Assembly: GCA_964626755.1 (NCBI GenBank)
Contig: CAZVGO010000050.1
Location: 186,001-250,000 of the forward strand
Direction of reading: 5' to 3'
Source: JACDAV01 sp964626755
GTDB lineage: Bacteria > Chloroflexota > Limnocylindria > Limnocylindrales > CSP1-4
Length of the DNA stretch: 64,000 bases
Below the pieces are notes generated by a model. That model saw only the letters and a program-made list of their open reading frames with translations, was not told where the DNA came from and made no database searches. Made by a program: the position numbers and the translations under genes. Shown here piece after piece: positions 1 through 6,419 of this stretch; position 1 is the stretch's first letter; every line of letters starts with the position of its first letter.

Positions 1-1
1 G

Positions 2-394
2 GCTGGGGCGCCCGGCCAGGGAGACACGTTCGCCGAATGGCGACACCTTTCGGAGTCGGACCTTCCCGCCCCTGGTCGGGAGGGCGGCTCCAGCGCCTTG
101 CTGGGACCGAACGCGATCATCGTCGGTGGGACCGCCGGCGGAGCGGTCCAGGCCAACGCGCTCCGGACGAACATGGCGCCGCAGGAGCCGTTCTTCCAGC
201 TCGGCCTGGTCGGCGCGACGGTGCCGGCGCTCCAGATCGAGGGCGAGATCGGTCAGCAGCTCGGCTACCTCAGCGCCGCGGGCGTGGGCACGGTGAACTT
301 CATCGTCCTGATCCTGATCGGCTGGGCATTCGCCCATCGCGAGCGAACCCGGCAATTGTTCGAGCGGTTCCGCAGCCGCCGGCGTCGCCGCTGA
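2..394 (+). CDS. C-terminal part of an unrecognised membrane-anchored protein
   Basis: The reading frame is open from the first bases of the window, so the gene begins upstream and only its last 130 codons are visible. The visible part is Gly/Ala-rich with no motif I recognise. It ends in one predicted membrane helix (VNFIVLILIGWAFAHR) followed by a strongly basic tail rich in Arg, so the C-terminus is probably cytoplasmic. An internal ATG at 98 exists, but codon usage upstream of it looks equally coding, so I treat the whole frame as one partial gene. It converges on the rhodanese gene with only 6 bp between the stops. Function unknown. Confidence 0.6.
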   Translation, partial: AGAPGQGDTFAEWRHLSESDLPAPGREGGSSALLGPNAIIVGGTAGGAVQANALRTNMAPQEPFFQLGLVGATVPALQIEGEIGQQLGYLSAAGVGTVNFIVLILIGWAFAHRERTRQLFERFRSRRRRR

Positions 395-400
395 GGCCCG

Positions 401-793
401 CTAGCGCGGCAGGTCGCCCTCGCCAAGCGCGATCGGACCACGCAGAACGGGCAGGCCGGCGCGCTCCCAATCGGTGATCCCGCCGGCGACGTTCGTCACG
501 TCCGTCCAACCGTTGCGCAGGAGGTGGGCCGTCGCGGCTGCCGAGCGGCTCCCGGCCGCGCACATGACCAGCAGCGGACGGTCCCGCGGCAGCTCCTCGA
601 ACCGCGTCGCGAAGGTCGAGATCGGCACGAGCGCGACTCCGTCGAGGCGCACGGCCGCGAACTCGTTCGGCTCCCGCACGTCGACGATGAGCGGCGGGGC
701 GAACGACGCGCCAGCCCCCTCGCGCCGGCGGCGGTCCGCCTCGCGGACGTCGATCGTCGGTATCGTCGGGGTCGACGGCGGCCGGTGGCTCAT
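401..793 (-). CDS. Rhodanese-like domain protein
   Basis: A single rhodanese domain of 130 residues with no signal peptide, so probably a cytoplasmic sulfurtransferase or sulfur/redox carrier. The Cdc25/rhodanese signature DVREPNEF is at residues 38-45, and the active-site loop CAAGSR spans 78-83 with Cys78 as the persulfide-forming nucleophile. The C-terminal NVAGGITDWERAGLP is also typical of the family. The start ATG overlaps the stop of the upstream DUF309 gene by 4 bp, indicating translational coupling in a three-gene operon (DUF2203, DUF309, rhodanese). The physiological substrate cannot be told from sequence. Confidence 0.9.
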   Translation of the reverse strand: MSHRPPSTPTIPTIDVREADRRRREGAGASFAPPLIVDVREPNEFAAVRLDGVALVPISTFATRFEELPRDRPLLVMCAAGSRSAAATAHLLRNGWTDVTNVAGGITDWERAGLPVLRGPIALGEGDLPR

Positions 794-1218
794 CGGGTGC
801 TCCTCTGCAGCGTCGGTGGGTCGAGCGGAGGCAGCGTACCGGCGGCGAGCCCGGCCAGGCGCTCGTCGATCGCGCCGAGCAACGCCGCGACGTCGATCTC
901 GGCCGGGTACGCGGCGCCCGCGGCGAGCCGCGCTCTTGCCCCGCGCAGGTTCTTCGCCATCCCGAGCGGATTGCCCCGGACGGAGTGGACGTACGCGGCG
1001 GCCAGCTTGATCAGCCCCTGGAGGAACTCGCGCTCCGATTCATCGGGCGACCCCATCCAGGCCGGCTCGAGCAGCTCGTGCGCCTCGAAGAAGTCGCCCC
1101 GCGCGTACGCCGCCACGCCTGCCTCGAATGCTGCACGGCGGTCGGCCGGCGGCAGCGGCCGGTAGGCCTTCGGACGTCCGCCCTGGAGGATCGTCGCCGG
1201 GGCATCGTCCGCAGCCAC
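790..1218 (-). CDS. DUF309 domain protein
   Basis: A 142-residue protein of the DUF309 family, recognised by FEAHELLEPAW (residues 43-53) and EFLQGLIKLAAAYVH (63-77). The family is a small all-helical fold found in many Gram-positive and Chloroflexota genomes; its biochemical role is not established. It begins with GTG 9 bp after the DUF2203 stop and overlaps the rhodanese start by 4 bp, so it is the middle gene of an operon. Nothing suggests truncation. Confidence 0.85.
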   Translation of the reverse strand: MAADDAPATILQGGRPKAYRPLPPADRRAAFEAGVAAYARGDFFEAHELLEPAWMGSPDESEREFLQGLIKLAAAYVHSVRGNPLGMAKNLRGARARLAAGAAYPAEIDVAALLGAIDERLAGLAAGTLPPLDPPTLQRSTR

Positions 1219-1227
1219 GGCCCGCCC

Positions 1228-1668
1228 CTAGGCGAGGTCGACGAGCGGCTGTCGCCCGGAGAAGCCGGAGGTCATCTCGTGCCACCACTCCACGTCGTCC
1301 TCGCCCAGCCGCCAGCACAGGCACACCTGCCGGCCGCTGACGAGCGCCGGGAAGTCGATCAGCCCTGACTCGATGTCGCGCAGCGCAATGCCCAGCGCAT
1401 CGATCCGCGCGACGCCCGCCTGCATCTGGTCGATGACGCCCTGCATCCGCAACCGGATCAGCCGCAGCTCGGCGTCGGAGACGGCTTCGCCCGATTCGCC
1501 CGCTGTGTCGGCGGCTCGGCCGCTGCCCGCCTCGACCGCCTCCTGGCGCTCCAGCACCTGGTCGCGCAACCGAATGAGCACGCCCCGCTGATCGCGCAGT
1601 GAGCCGAGAATCTCGCGCAGCTCGGGGAGCCGGGCGTTCGCGTCGTCGAGGTCGTAGAACCGGGTCAT
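1228..1668 (-). CDS. DUF2203 family protein
   Basis: A 146-residue DUF2203 protein. The N-terminus (YDLDDANARLPELREIL) and the C-terminal signature LRDIESGLIDFPAL followed by LCWRLGEDDVEWWHE and GFSGRQPL are diagnostic. The middle is a predicted helical, charged segment. The function of the family is unknown. It is the first gene of the DUF2203-DUF309-rhodanese operon. A TAGAAT hexamer lies 6 nt before the ATG with no Shine-Dalgarno sequence, so the mRNA is probably leaderless. Confidence 0.88.
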   Translation of the reverse strand: MTRFYDLDDANARLPELREILGSLRDQRGVLIRLRDQVLERQEAVEAGSGRAADTAGESGEAVSDAELRLIRLRMQGVIDQMQAGVARIDALGIALRDIESGLIDFPALVSGRQVCLCWRLGEDDVEWWHEMTSGFSGRQPLVDLA

Positions 1669-1674
1669 CGGGGG

Positions 1675-1680
1675 ATTCTA
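1675..1680 (-). promoter_or_regulatory. Predicted -10 element (TAGAAT), leaderless promoter of the DUF2203 operon
   Basis: On the minus strand TAGAAT is followed by 6 nt and then the ATG at 1668. A -10 box normally starts transcription 6-8 nt downstream, which would place +1 at the start codon. No ribosome binding site is present. It is back to back with the aminotransferase promoter on the other strand. Confidence 0.55.
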
Positions 1681-1730
1681 GGCCCAACACGCCAGATGGG
1701 TCGGCGGCGCTCGTCCGACCGCGGGCGCGC

Positions 1731-1736
1731 TAGGAT
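1731..1736 (+). promoter_or_regulatory. Predicted -10 element (TAGGAT) of the aminotransferase gene
   Basis: TAGGAT ends 7 nt before the ATG at 1744, the spacing expected for a leaderless transcript. The same AGGA could also act as a Shine-Dalgarno sequence for that ATG, so the site is ambiguous. Confidence 0.45.
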
Positions 1737-1743
1737 GCGGTCC

Positions 1744-2925
1744 ATGCGTCTGGCCCGCCGGATGGAGTCGATCGGGACCGAAACGGCCTTCGAAGCCGCC
1801 GCCCGGGCGCGGGCGCTCGAGGCCGAGGGCCGGAGCATCATCCACCTCGAGATCGGCGAGCCGGACTTCGACACGCCGGCCAACGTCCGAGCCGCCGCGA
1901 AGAAGGCCCTCGACGAGGGTGCGACTCACTACCCGCCGTTCGCCGGCATCGCCGACCTGCGGGCCGCGATCGCCGAGGACTCGACGGCCCGCAAGGGCTT
2001 CGCGGTCGACCCGTCGCAGGTGTTCGTTACCGTCGGCGGCAAGGGCGTGATGGTCTACGCGATCCTCGCCCTCGTCGACCCGGGCGACGAGGTGATCGTG
2101 CCGGATCCCGGCTACCCGATCTACGAGTCGATTACCCGGCTCGTCGGCGGCACCCCCGTCCCCATCCCGATCCGGATGGAGAACGAGTTCCGCCTCGACA
2201 TCGATGAGCTGGCCACGCTGATCACGCCGCGGACAAAGCTGCTCGTGATCAACTCGCCGGCCAACCCGACCGGCGGGGTCCTGACCCCGAACGACATCGT
2301 GCGGATCGCCGAGCTTGCCGTCCGGCACGACCTCATCGTCCTCGCCGACGAGATCTACGCCCGGATCCTGTACGACGGCGCCGTCCACCTGTCGATCGCG
2401 TCGTTGCCAGGGATGGCGGAGCGGACGATCGTCCTCGACGGGTTCTCGAAGACGTACGCGATGACCGGCTGGCGCCTCGGCTACGCGATCGTCCCACCCG
2501 CGCTCATCAAGGCGTACGGGACCCTGATCATCAACACGATCAGCGGCGCCACGGCGTTCGCCCAGGTCGGGGCGATCGAGGCGCTCCGCGGGCCGCAGGA
2601 CCCGATCGACGCGATGGTCGCCGAGTTCCACGCCCGGCGCGACCTCGTCGTCGATGGCCTCAACGAGATCCCGGGCCTGCGTTGCCTCAGGCCGCAGGGC
2701 GCGTTCTACGTCTTCCCCGAGATCTCCGCCACGGGCCTCACCGGCGCGCAGCTGGCCGACCGGCTGCTCCACGACGCCGGCGTGTGCGTGCTCGCCGGCA
2801 CGGCGTTCGGGAGTCTCGGTACGAATCACATCCGGATCAGCTATGCGAACTCGCGCGAGAACCTCTCCGAGGCGCTTCGCCGGATCGATGCGTTCGTCCG
2901 CGAGCGCACGCCGGCACCGGCCTGA
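1744..2925 (+). CDS. Pyridoxal-phosphate aminotransferase, class I/II (aspartate aminotransferase-like)
   Basis: A 393-residue cytosolic fold-type I PLP aminotransferase. Visible motifs: N-terminal LEIGEPDFDTP (35-45), NSPANPTGG (170-178), the PLP-ring aspartate in ADEIY (201-205), the Schiff-base lysine K236 in DGFSKTYAMTGWRLGY, and the C-terminal substrate-carboxylate arginine in NHIRISYAN. The sequence resembles the AspC/PatA-type group used for aspartate or branched-chain/aromatic amino acids; the exact substrate is not decidable. In-frame ATGs at 1696 and 1735 are possible, but homology begins at MRLARRMESIGTETAF, so 1744 is chosen. A D-2-hydroxyacid dehydrogenase follows 9 bp later, probably co-transcribed. 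Confidence 0.9.
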   Translation: MRLARRMESIGTETAFEAAARARALEAEGRSIIHLEIGEPDFDTPANVRAAAKKALDEGATHYPPFAGIADLRAAIAEDSTARKGFAVDPSQVFVTVGGKGVMVYAILALVDPGDEVIVPDPGYPIYESITRLVGGTPVPIPIRMENEFRLDIDELATLITPRTKLLVINSPANPTGGVLTPNDIVRIAELAVRHDLIVLADEIYARILYDGAVHLSIASLPGMAERTIVLDGFSKTYAMTGWRLGYAIVPPALIKAYGTLIINTISGATAFAQVGAIEALRGPQDPIDAMVAEFHARRDLVVDGLNEIPGLRCLRPQGAFYVFPEISATGLTGAQLADRLLHDAGVCVLAGTAFGSLGTNHIRISYANSRENLSEALRRIDAFVRERTPAPA

Positions 2926-2934
2926 CCCGCTCGG

Positions 2935-3927
2935 ATGGCCGCCAAGCCCCGGGTCTTCGTGGCGCGCGTCATCCCGTCCGATGGGCTCGACCGCGTCACC
3001 GAGGCGACCGATGCGACCGTCTGGCCGGACGATCTTCCGCCAACCCGTGACGAGCTCCTTCGGTCGATCGAGGGTTGCGAGGGTGTCCTGACCCTGCTTA
3101 CCGATCGGGTCGACGCCGAGTTCCTCGATCGGGCCGGGCCGCAGCTCAAGGTCGTCTCGAACTACGCCGTCGGGTTCGACAACATCGACGTGCCCGAATG
3201 CACGCGCCGCGGAATCCCGGTCGGGAACACGCCGGGCGTCCTCACGGAGACGACGGCCGACCTCGCGTTCGCGCTGTTGATGGCTGCTGCCCGTCGGCTG
3301 CCCGAAGGTGACCGCTACGTCCGCGGCGGGAAGTGGAAGACGTGGGGCCCGATGCTCCTCCTTGGCCCGGACATCCACGGCGCGACGATCGGGATCGTGG
3401 GCTTTGGGCGGATCGGCCAGGCGGTGGCCACGCGGGCGGCGGGGTTCGGGATGACGATCCTCTACCACGACGTGAACCGGCTGCCCGACGCTGTGACGGC
3501 GCCACTGGGCGCCCAGTACGTGCCAATGGAGGAGTTGCTGGAACGTAGCGACTTCGTCTCGCTCCACGTCAACCTGACACCGGAAACGCGCCACCTCATC
3601 GACGCCGCGGCGCTCCGCCGGATGAAGCCGACCGCGATTCTCGTCAACACGTCGCGCGGCCCGGTCGTCGACGGGGCGGCGCTCGCCTCTGCGCTGCGGG
3701 ACGGGGTCATCGGAGGTGCCGCGCTCGACGTCACGGACCCTGAGCCGATTCCGATGGACGACCCGCTCGTCGGCCTCGACAACTGCCTGATCGTGCCGCA
3801 CATCGCGTCGGCGTCGCTGGCGACCCGCGGCATGATGGCCCAGATGGCCGCCGCGAACCTCCTCGCGGGCCTCCGCGGCGAGCGCCTGCCGACCCCCGTC
3901 AACCCCGAGGTTTACGAGGGGGAGTAG
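2935..3927 (+). CDS. gyaR: D-2-hydroxyacid dehydrogenase (glyoxylate/hydroxypyruvate reductase type)
   Basis: A 330-residue NAD(P)-dependent dehydrogenase of the D-isomer family, probably reducing glyoxylate or hydroxypyruvate to glycolate or D-glycerate. Substrate-side motifs SNYAVGFDNID (75-85) and TPGVLTETTADLAFALL match the GyaR/GRHPR subgroup. The Rossmann motif GIVGFGRIG is at 153-161. The catalytic triad appears as Arg241 (NTSRGPVVD), Glu270 (DVTDPEPI) and His289 (VPHIASAS). It follows an aminotransferase 9 bp upstream, a pairing consistent with transamination of glycine or serine feeding glyoxylate or hydroxypyruvate. Length is normal for the family. Confidence 0.9.
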   Translation: MAAKPRVFVARVIPSDGLDRVTEATDATVWPDDLPPTRDELLRSIEGCEGVLTLLTDRVDAEFLDRAGPQLKVVSNYAVGFDNIDVPECTRRGIPVGNTPGVLTETTADLAFALLMAAARRLPEGDRYVRGGKWKTWGPMLLLGPDIHGATIGIVGFGRIGQAVATRAAGFGMTILYHDVNRLPDAVTAPLGAQYVPMEELLERSDFVSLHVNLTPETRHLIDAAALRRMKPTAILVNTSRGPVVDGAALASALRDGVIGGAALDVTDPEPIPMDDPLVGLDNCLIVPHIASASLATRGMMAQMAAANLLAGLRGERLPTPVNPEVYEGE

Positions 3928-3949
3928 CGGCTCAGGGGGCCTCGTCCGC

Positions 3950-3955
3950 TACCCT
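3950..3955 (+). promoter_or_regulatory. Predicted -10 element (TACCCT) of tRNA-Lys
   Basis: TACCCT lies 6 nt before the first nucleotide of the tRNA acceptor stem, so transcription may begin at or next to the mature 5' end. No convincing -35 is visible. Confidence 0.4.
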
Positions 3956-3961
3956 GTCGGC

Positions 3962-4036
3962 GGGCCGGTAGCTCAGTGGTAGAGCAGGGGACTTTTAATC
4001 CTCGTGTCGTGGGTTCGATCCCCACCCGGCCCTCCA
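3962..4036 (+). tRNA. tRNA-Lys (anticodon TTT), CCA encoded
   Basis: A complete cloverleaf can be drawn by eye. Acceptor GGGCCGG (3962-3968) pairs with CCGGCCC (4026-4032). D stem GCTC/GAGC. Anticodon stem GGGGA/TCCTC with loop CTTTTAA and anticodon TTT at 3994-3996. T arm GTGGG-TTCGATC-CCCAC (4009-4025). The CCA is encoded at 4034-4036. The discriminator base (4033) is T, whereas lysine tRNAs usually carry A there. It decodes AAA/AAG. In this GC-rich genome a CTT isoacceptor probably exists elsewhere. Confidence 0.95.
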
Positions 4037-4380
4037 CAGCCCACCGCGACCGGCTCGACGGCGAACTCATCGATCTCGAAGCGACCATCGCAGCTGCGGA
4101 CAAGGCCCGCGGCAGGAGGAGACCAATGCCTGGAGCGTTGGGCCTGGACCGCGATGGTGATCTGGTAACCGGCGATGGCCTCGGCGCCCGGCGGTTGAGG
4201 TCCGTTTCCCGGGCTGGACTCGGCCGCAAAGAGAGCCGGCCCCGCCCTCGGTCCGTGACGAACGGCCCGTCGACATCTCACGCAGCCGTGTGATACTCAC
4301 GGAGTAGTGAGATGTACCGAGCCGAGGTTCGAGGTGACCTGCCATGAGTCGCTCGACCCACCGACCGTGAGCCTTCCTCG
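4037..4380. other. Gene-poor stretch between tRNA-Lys and the arsenite exporter
   Basis: About 340 bp without a convincing gene. A reading frame through it continues out of the tRNA and has no protein-like character. The second half holds the dyad-symmetric promoter/operator at 4273-4315. It also holds an 8-codon ORF (ATG 4344 to TGA 4370) preceded by GAGGTG, which could be a leader peptide but may be chance. Otherwise I see nothing. Confidence 0.5.
4273..4315 (+). promoter_or_regulatory. Nested inverted repeat around a -10-like GATACT: candidate ArsR operator/promoter
   Basis: Outer arms ACATCTCAC (4273-4281) and GTGAGATGT (4307-4315) are perfect 9-bp complements. Inner arms CCGTG (4286-4290) and CACGG (4298-4302) are perfect 5-bp complements separated from the outer arms by 4 nt on each side. 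The 7-nt centre is TGATACT, a plausible -10 hexamer (GATACT). It lies 65 bp before the acr3-arsR operon, so an ArsR dimer bound here would cover the promoter. It could also fold as RNA. Confidence 0.55.
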
Positions 4381-5460
4381 ATGACTCGCCTCCTGGCCAA
4401 ACTCGAGGATTTCCGGCTCCTGCCGTTCTTCGTGCTGTTCAGCATGGCCATCGGGATCGCGATCGGGAACGTCCTGTCGATCTCCGATTTCGCGCTCACC
4501 CCGCCGATCGACTCGATCAAGGCCATTGCCGGCGGGACGTTCGAGGCCAATGTCCCGAACCTGATCTCGCTCGGGGTGCCGATCGGGCTGTTCGCGATGA
4601 TGTACCCGGCGATGACCAACATCCGGCTTGACGAGGTCGGGACCGCCGTCCGGTCGCCGCGCCAACTCGTGGTGCTGCTGGGCTTCAACTACCTGGTGGC
4701 GCCGTTCGTGATGCTGATCCTGGCCAACATCTTCGTGAGCGATCCGGAACTGCACACCGGGCTCGTCCTGTATGGCCTGGCGCCATGCATTGCCATGGTG
4801 ATCATCTTCACCTACCTCGCCAAGGGCAACGCCCCGATGGCTCTGGTCTTCGTCGCCCTCAACTCGGTCATCCAGATGATGCTCATCCCTGTCTACGCGC
4901 GACTGCTGATCGGGAATGTCGAGTTCGACGTCTGGGTCGTGGCCGAGAGCGTCGTCCTCTACCTCGGGCTGCCACTCGTCCTCGGGGTGCTGACCCGCTA
5001 CCTGGTGACCCGTCGCGGCGGCGAGGCGGCGATGGACCGGATCAAGCCGGGTCTGACGGCGATGTCGATCCTCGGGCTGCTGTTCACATTGATCGTGATG
5101 TTCGCCCTGAAGGGCGACCTGATCCTGCAGCGGCCGGGCATCGTTCTGGAGATGGCCGTCCCGATGATCCTGTTCTTCATGATCATGTTCTTCGTCGTCC
5201 TGTTCGTCGGCTGGCGCCTGCGCTTCACGTACGCCGACGCCGTGGCCGTCGCGTTCAGCGCCACCGGCCGTGACTTCGAGATCGCGATCGCGATCGCGAT
5301 CACCGCGTTCTCGCCGACGGTTGCCTTGGCGACGGTGGTCGGGCCGCTCATCGAGGTACCCGTGATGCTGTTCCTGGTCTGGGCGGCGATGCGCCTGGGC
5401 CCGCGCTGGTTCGGGGTCGAGCCCGGTCTGGCCGTCCCGGCCGCGGCGGTGGCGTCATGA
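4381..5460 (+). CDS. acr3: ACR3-family arsenite efflux permease
   Basis: A 359-residue integral membrane protein with about ten predicted helices, of the ACR3 branch of the BART superfamily, which exports As(III) using the proton motive force. Family marks: MMYPAMTNIRLDE (73-85) and GLAPCIAMVII, with the essential cysteine at C136, followed by YLAKGN. The segment ATGRDFEIAIAIAI corresponds to the usual ASNNFELAIAVA and is an atypical version. It overlaps the downstream arsR by 4 bp, a classic ars operon arrangement, which supports arsenite as substrate. ATG 4381 has no obvious Shine-Dalgarno sequence. No arsenate reductase is adjacent. Confidence 0.88.
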   Translation: MTRLLAKLEDFRLLPFFVLFSMAIGIAIGNVLSISDFALTPPIDSIKAIAGGTFEANVPNLISLGVPIGLFAMMYPAMTNIRLDEVGTAVRSPRQLVVLLGFNYLVAPFVMLILANIFVSDPELHTGLVLYGLAPCIAMVIIFTYLAKGNAPMALVFVALNSVIQMMLIPVYARLLIGNVEFDVWVVAESVVLYLGLPLVLGVLTRYLVTRRGGEAAMDRIKPGLTAMSILGLLFTLIVMFALKGDLILQRPGIVLEMAVPMILFFMIMFFVVLFVGWRLRFTYADAVAVAFSATGRDFEIAIAIAITAFSPTVALATVVGPLIEVPVMLFLVWAAMRLGPRWFGVEPGLAVPAAAVAS

Positions 5461-5792
5461 CCGCGCGCATGGAACTCCCGATGCTCCCGGAGTTGCGGCT
5501 GGCCATCAAGGCGCCGGCCGTCACCGACGTCGCGTCGACCGCGGCGCTCCTTGGCGACCCCGTTCGTGCGGGAATCCTCGCCATCCTCGCGTCCGGCCCG
5601 CACTGCGTGTGCGAGATGGCCGCGGCCATGGACGAGCGCCAGAACAACGTCAGCAACCACCTGGGCAAGTTGCGGCGGGCCGGTCTTGTCCGCGCGAGCC
5701 GCCACGTGGTCGACGCCCGGTGGGTCTACTACGAGCGCGATGAAGCGGCTTGCGCTGCCGCCCTCAAGTCACTGGAACGGCTGCTGCGATGA
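5457..5792 (+). CDS. arsR: ArsR-family metalloregulatory repressor
   Basis: A 111-residue winged-helix repressor of the SmtB/ArsR family. The core LLGDPVRAGILAILASGPHCVCEMA carries the Cys50-Val-Cys52 pair of the classical ELCVCDL As(III)/Sb(III)-binding helix, and the recognition helix is QNNVSNHLGKLRRAGLV (62-78). It should dimerise, repress the acr3-arsR promoter and release DNA on binding arsenite. The start ATG overlaps the acr3 stop (ATGA), so production is coupled to the pump. The likely operator is the inverted repeat at 4273-4315. Confidence 0.93.
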   Translation: MTARMELPMLPELRLAIKAPAVTDVASTAALLGDPVRAGILAILASGPHCVCEMAAAMDERQNNVSNHLGKLRRAGLVRASRHVVDARWVYYERDEAACAAALKSLERLLR

Positions 5793-5941
5793 CTGCCCTC
5801 ACCTCCCTGAGCGCGGATCGCCGCCCGTAACCGCTTCGCAACCTTCGCGGATCCGCCGCGCCGCCGACGTCGGCTCCTCTCGATCGTAGATTTCGGGCCA
5901 CGGTGGGCGGAGTCCCGCCGTTTCCTGACGAGGGCCCCGCG

Positions 5942-6178
5942 ATGATGCACCCGTCCGATCCCACGAGCACGACCTACCGATCCGTTCGGGACGGCCAGGA
6001 CGCGCCCGTCACCTGTGCCACCTGTGGCTGCCGGCTGGAGCACGTGAGCGCCTCCGATCCGGCGACCTGGATCCACTTCGGACGTTTTGCCGGTCGCGAC
6101 GCACGCGGTTGCCGCGTTCCGTGTGTCGAACTGGGTCATGACGCCCTGGGGCTGCCGGCGACCGCCGTCCCCGCCTGA
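5942..6178 (+). CDS. Small Cys-rich hypothetical protein
   Basis: A 78-residue soluble protein starting at the tandem ATGATG (5942), with GAGGG about 10 nt upstream; a longer start at 5903 lacks such a site. Residues include CATCGCRLEH near the middle and GRDARGCRVPCVELGHD toward the C-terminus. This gives two cysteine pairs plus histidines that could form a small zinc site, with WIHFGRFAG between them. I do not recognise a named family. It sits alone between arsR and the threonine synthase riboswitch. Confidence 0.55.
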   Translation: MMHPSDPTSTTYRSVRDGQDAPVTCATCGCRLEHVSASDPATWIHFGRFAGRDARGCRVPCVELGHDALGLPATAVPA

Positions 6179-6182
6179 CCCG

Positions 6183-6212
6183 TTGACAGGCAACCCGGCT
6201 GCCGCCTAGCAT
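6183..6212 (+). promoter_or_regulatory. Sigma-70-type promoter of the riboswitch-thrC unit
   Basis: A perfect -35 TTGACA (6183-6188), an 18-bp spacer and a -10 TAGCAT (6207-6212). Predicted transcription start is near 6219, about 15 nt before helix P1 of the SAM riboswitch, exactly where a promoter is expected. Confidence 0.8.
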
Positions 6213-6233
6213 CGGCGGACAACTGAAGAGCGA

Positions 6234-6336
6234 CTTATCAAGAGTGGCGGAGGGACCGGCCCTGTGAAGCCCGACAACCTACCGGCGGCGACGCCGGCAA
6301 GGTGCCAAATCCGGGCAGGACCTCCTGCGAGATAAG
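6234..6336 (+). ncRNA. SAM-I (S-box) riboswitch aptamer
   Basis: P1 is CTTATC (6234-6239) with GATAAG (6331-6336). The conserved core AAGAGTGGCGGAGGGACCGG followed by CCTGTGAAGCCCGACAACC matches the S-box consensus almost base for base. GGTGCCAAATCC (6301-6312) is the conserved junction, and P4 is GCAGG-acct-CCTGC (6315-6328). S-adenosylmethionine binding stabilises P1. The 3' strand of P1 (AAGGG at 6334-6338) can otherwise pair with CCCTT in the terminator arm, so high SAM should lower expression of the gene behind it, threonine synthase. Confidence 0.95.
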
Positions 6337-6348
6337 GGACTCATCCAA

Positions 6349-6374
6349 AAGGCCCTTCCTCCGGGAAGGGTCTT
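6349..6374 (+). terminator. Riboswitch expression-platform terminator
   Basis: AAGGCCCTTCC pairs with GGGAAGGGTCTT over about 11 bp (one G-U), with a very short loop. The T-tract after it is poor (ccggtttct), as is common in GC-rich genomes. The left arm overlaps the antiterminator partner of the aptamer's 3' end, giving a normal OFF switch. Confidence 0.75.
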
Positions 6375-6419
6375 CCGGTTTCTGGAGCCACTCGTCACGA
6401 CCCTCGGAGGAGGCCGACG

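Noticed and set aside
1678..3801. A 707-codon minus-strand frame
   Set aside because: It is antisense to the aminotransferase and dehydrogenase genes and is a composition artefact of GC-rich codons; the protein is Arg/Asp/Glu-rich without motifs.
4344..4370. Eight-codon leader ORF before acr3
   Set aside because: Preceded by GAGGTG but too short and without conservation evidence; mentioned only in the gap note.
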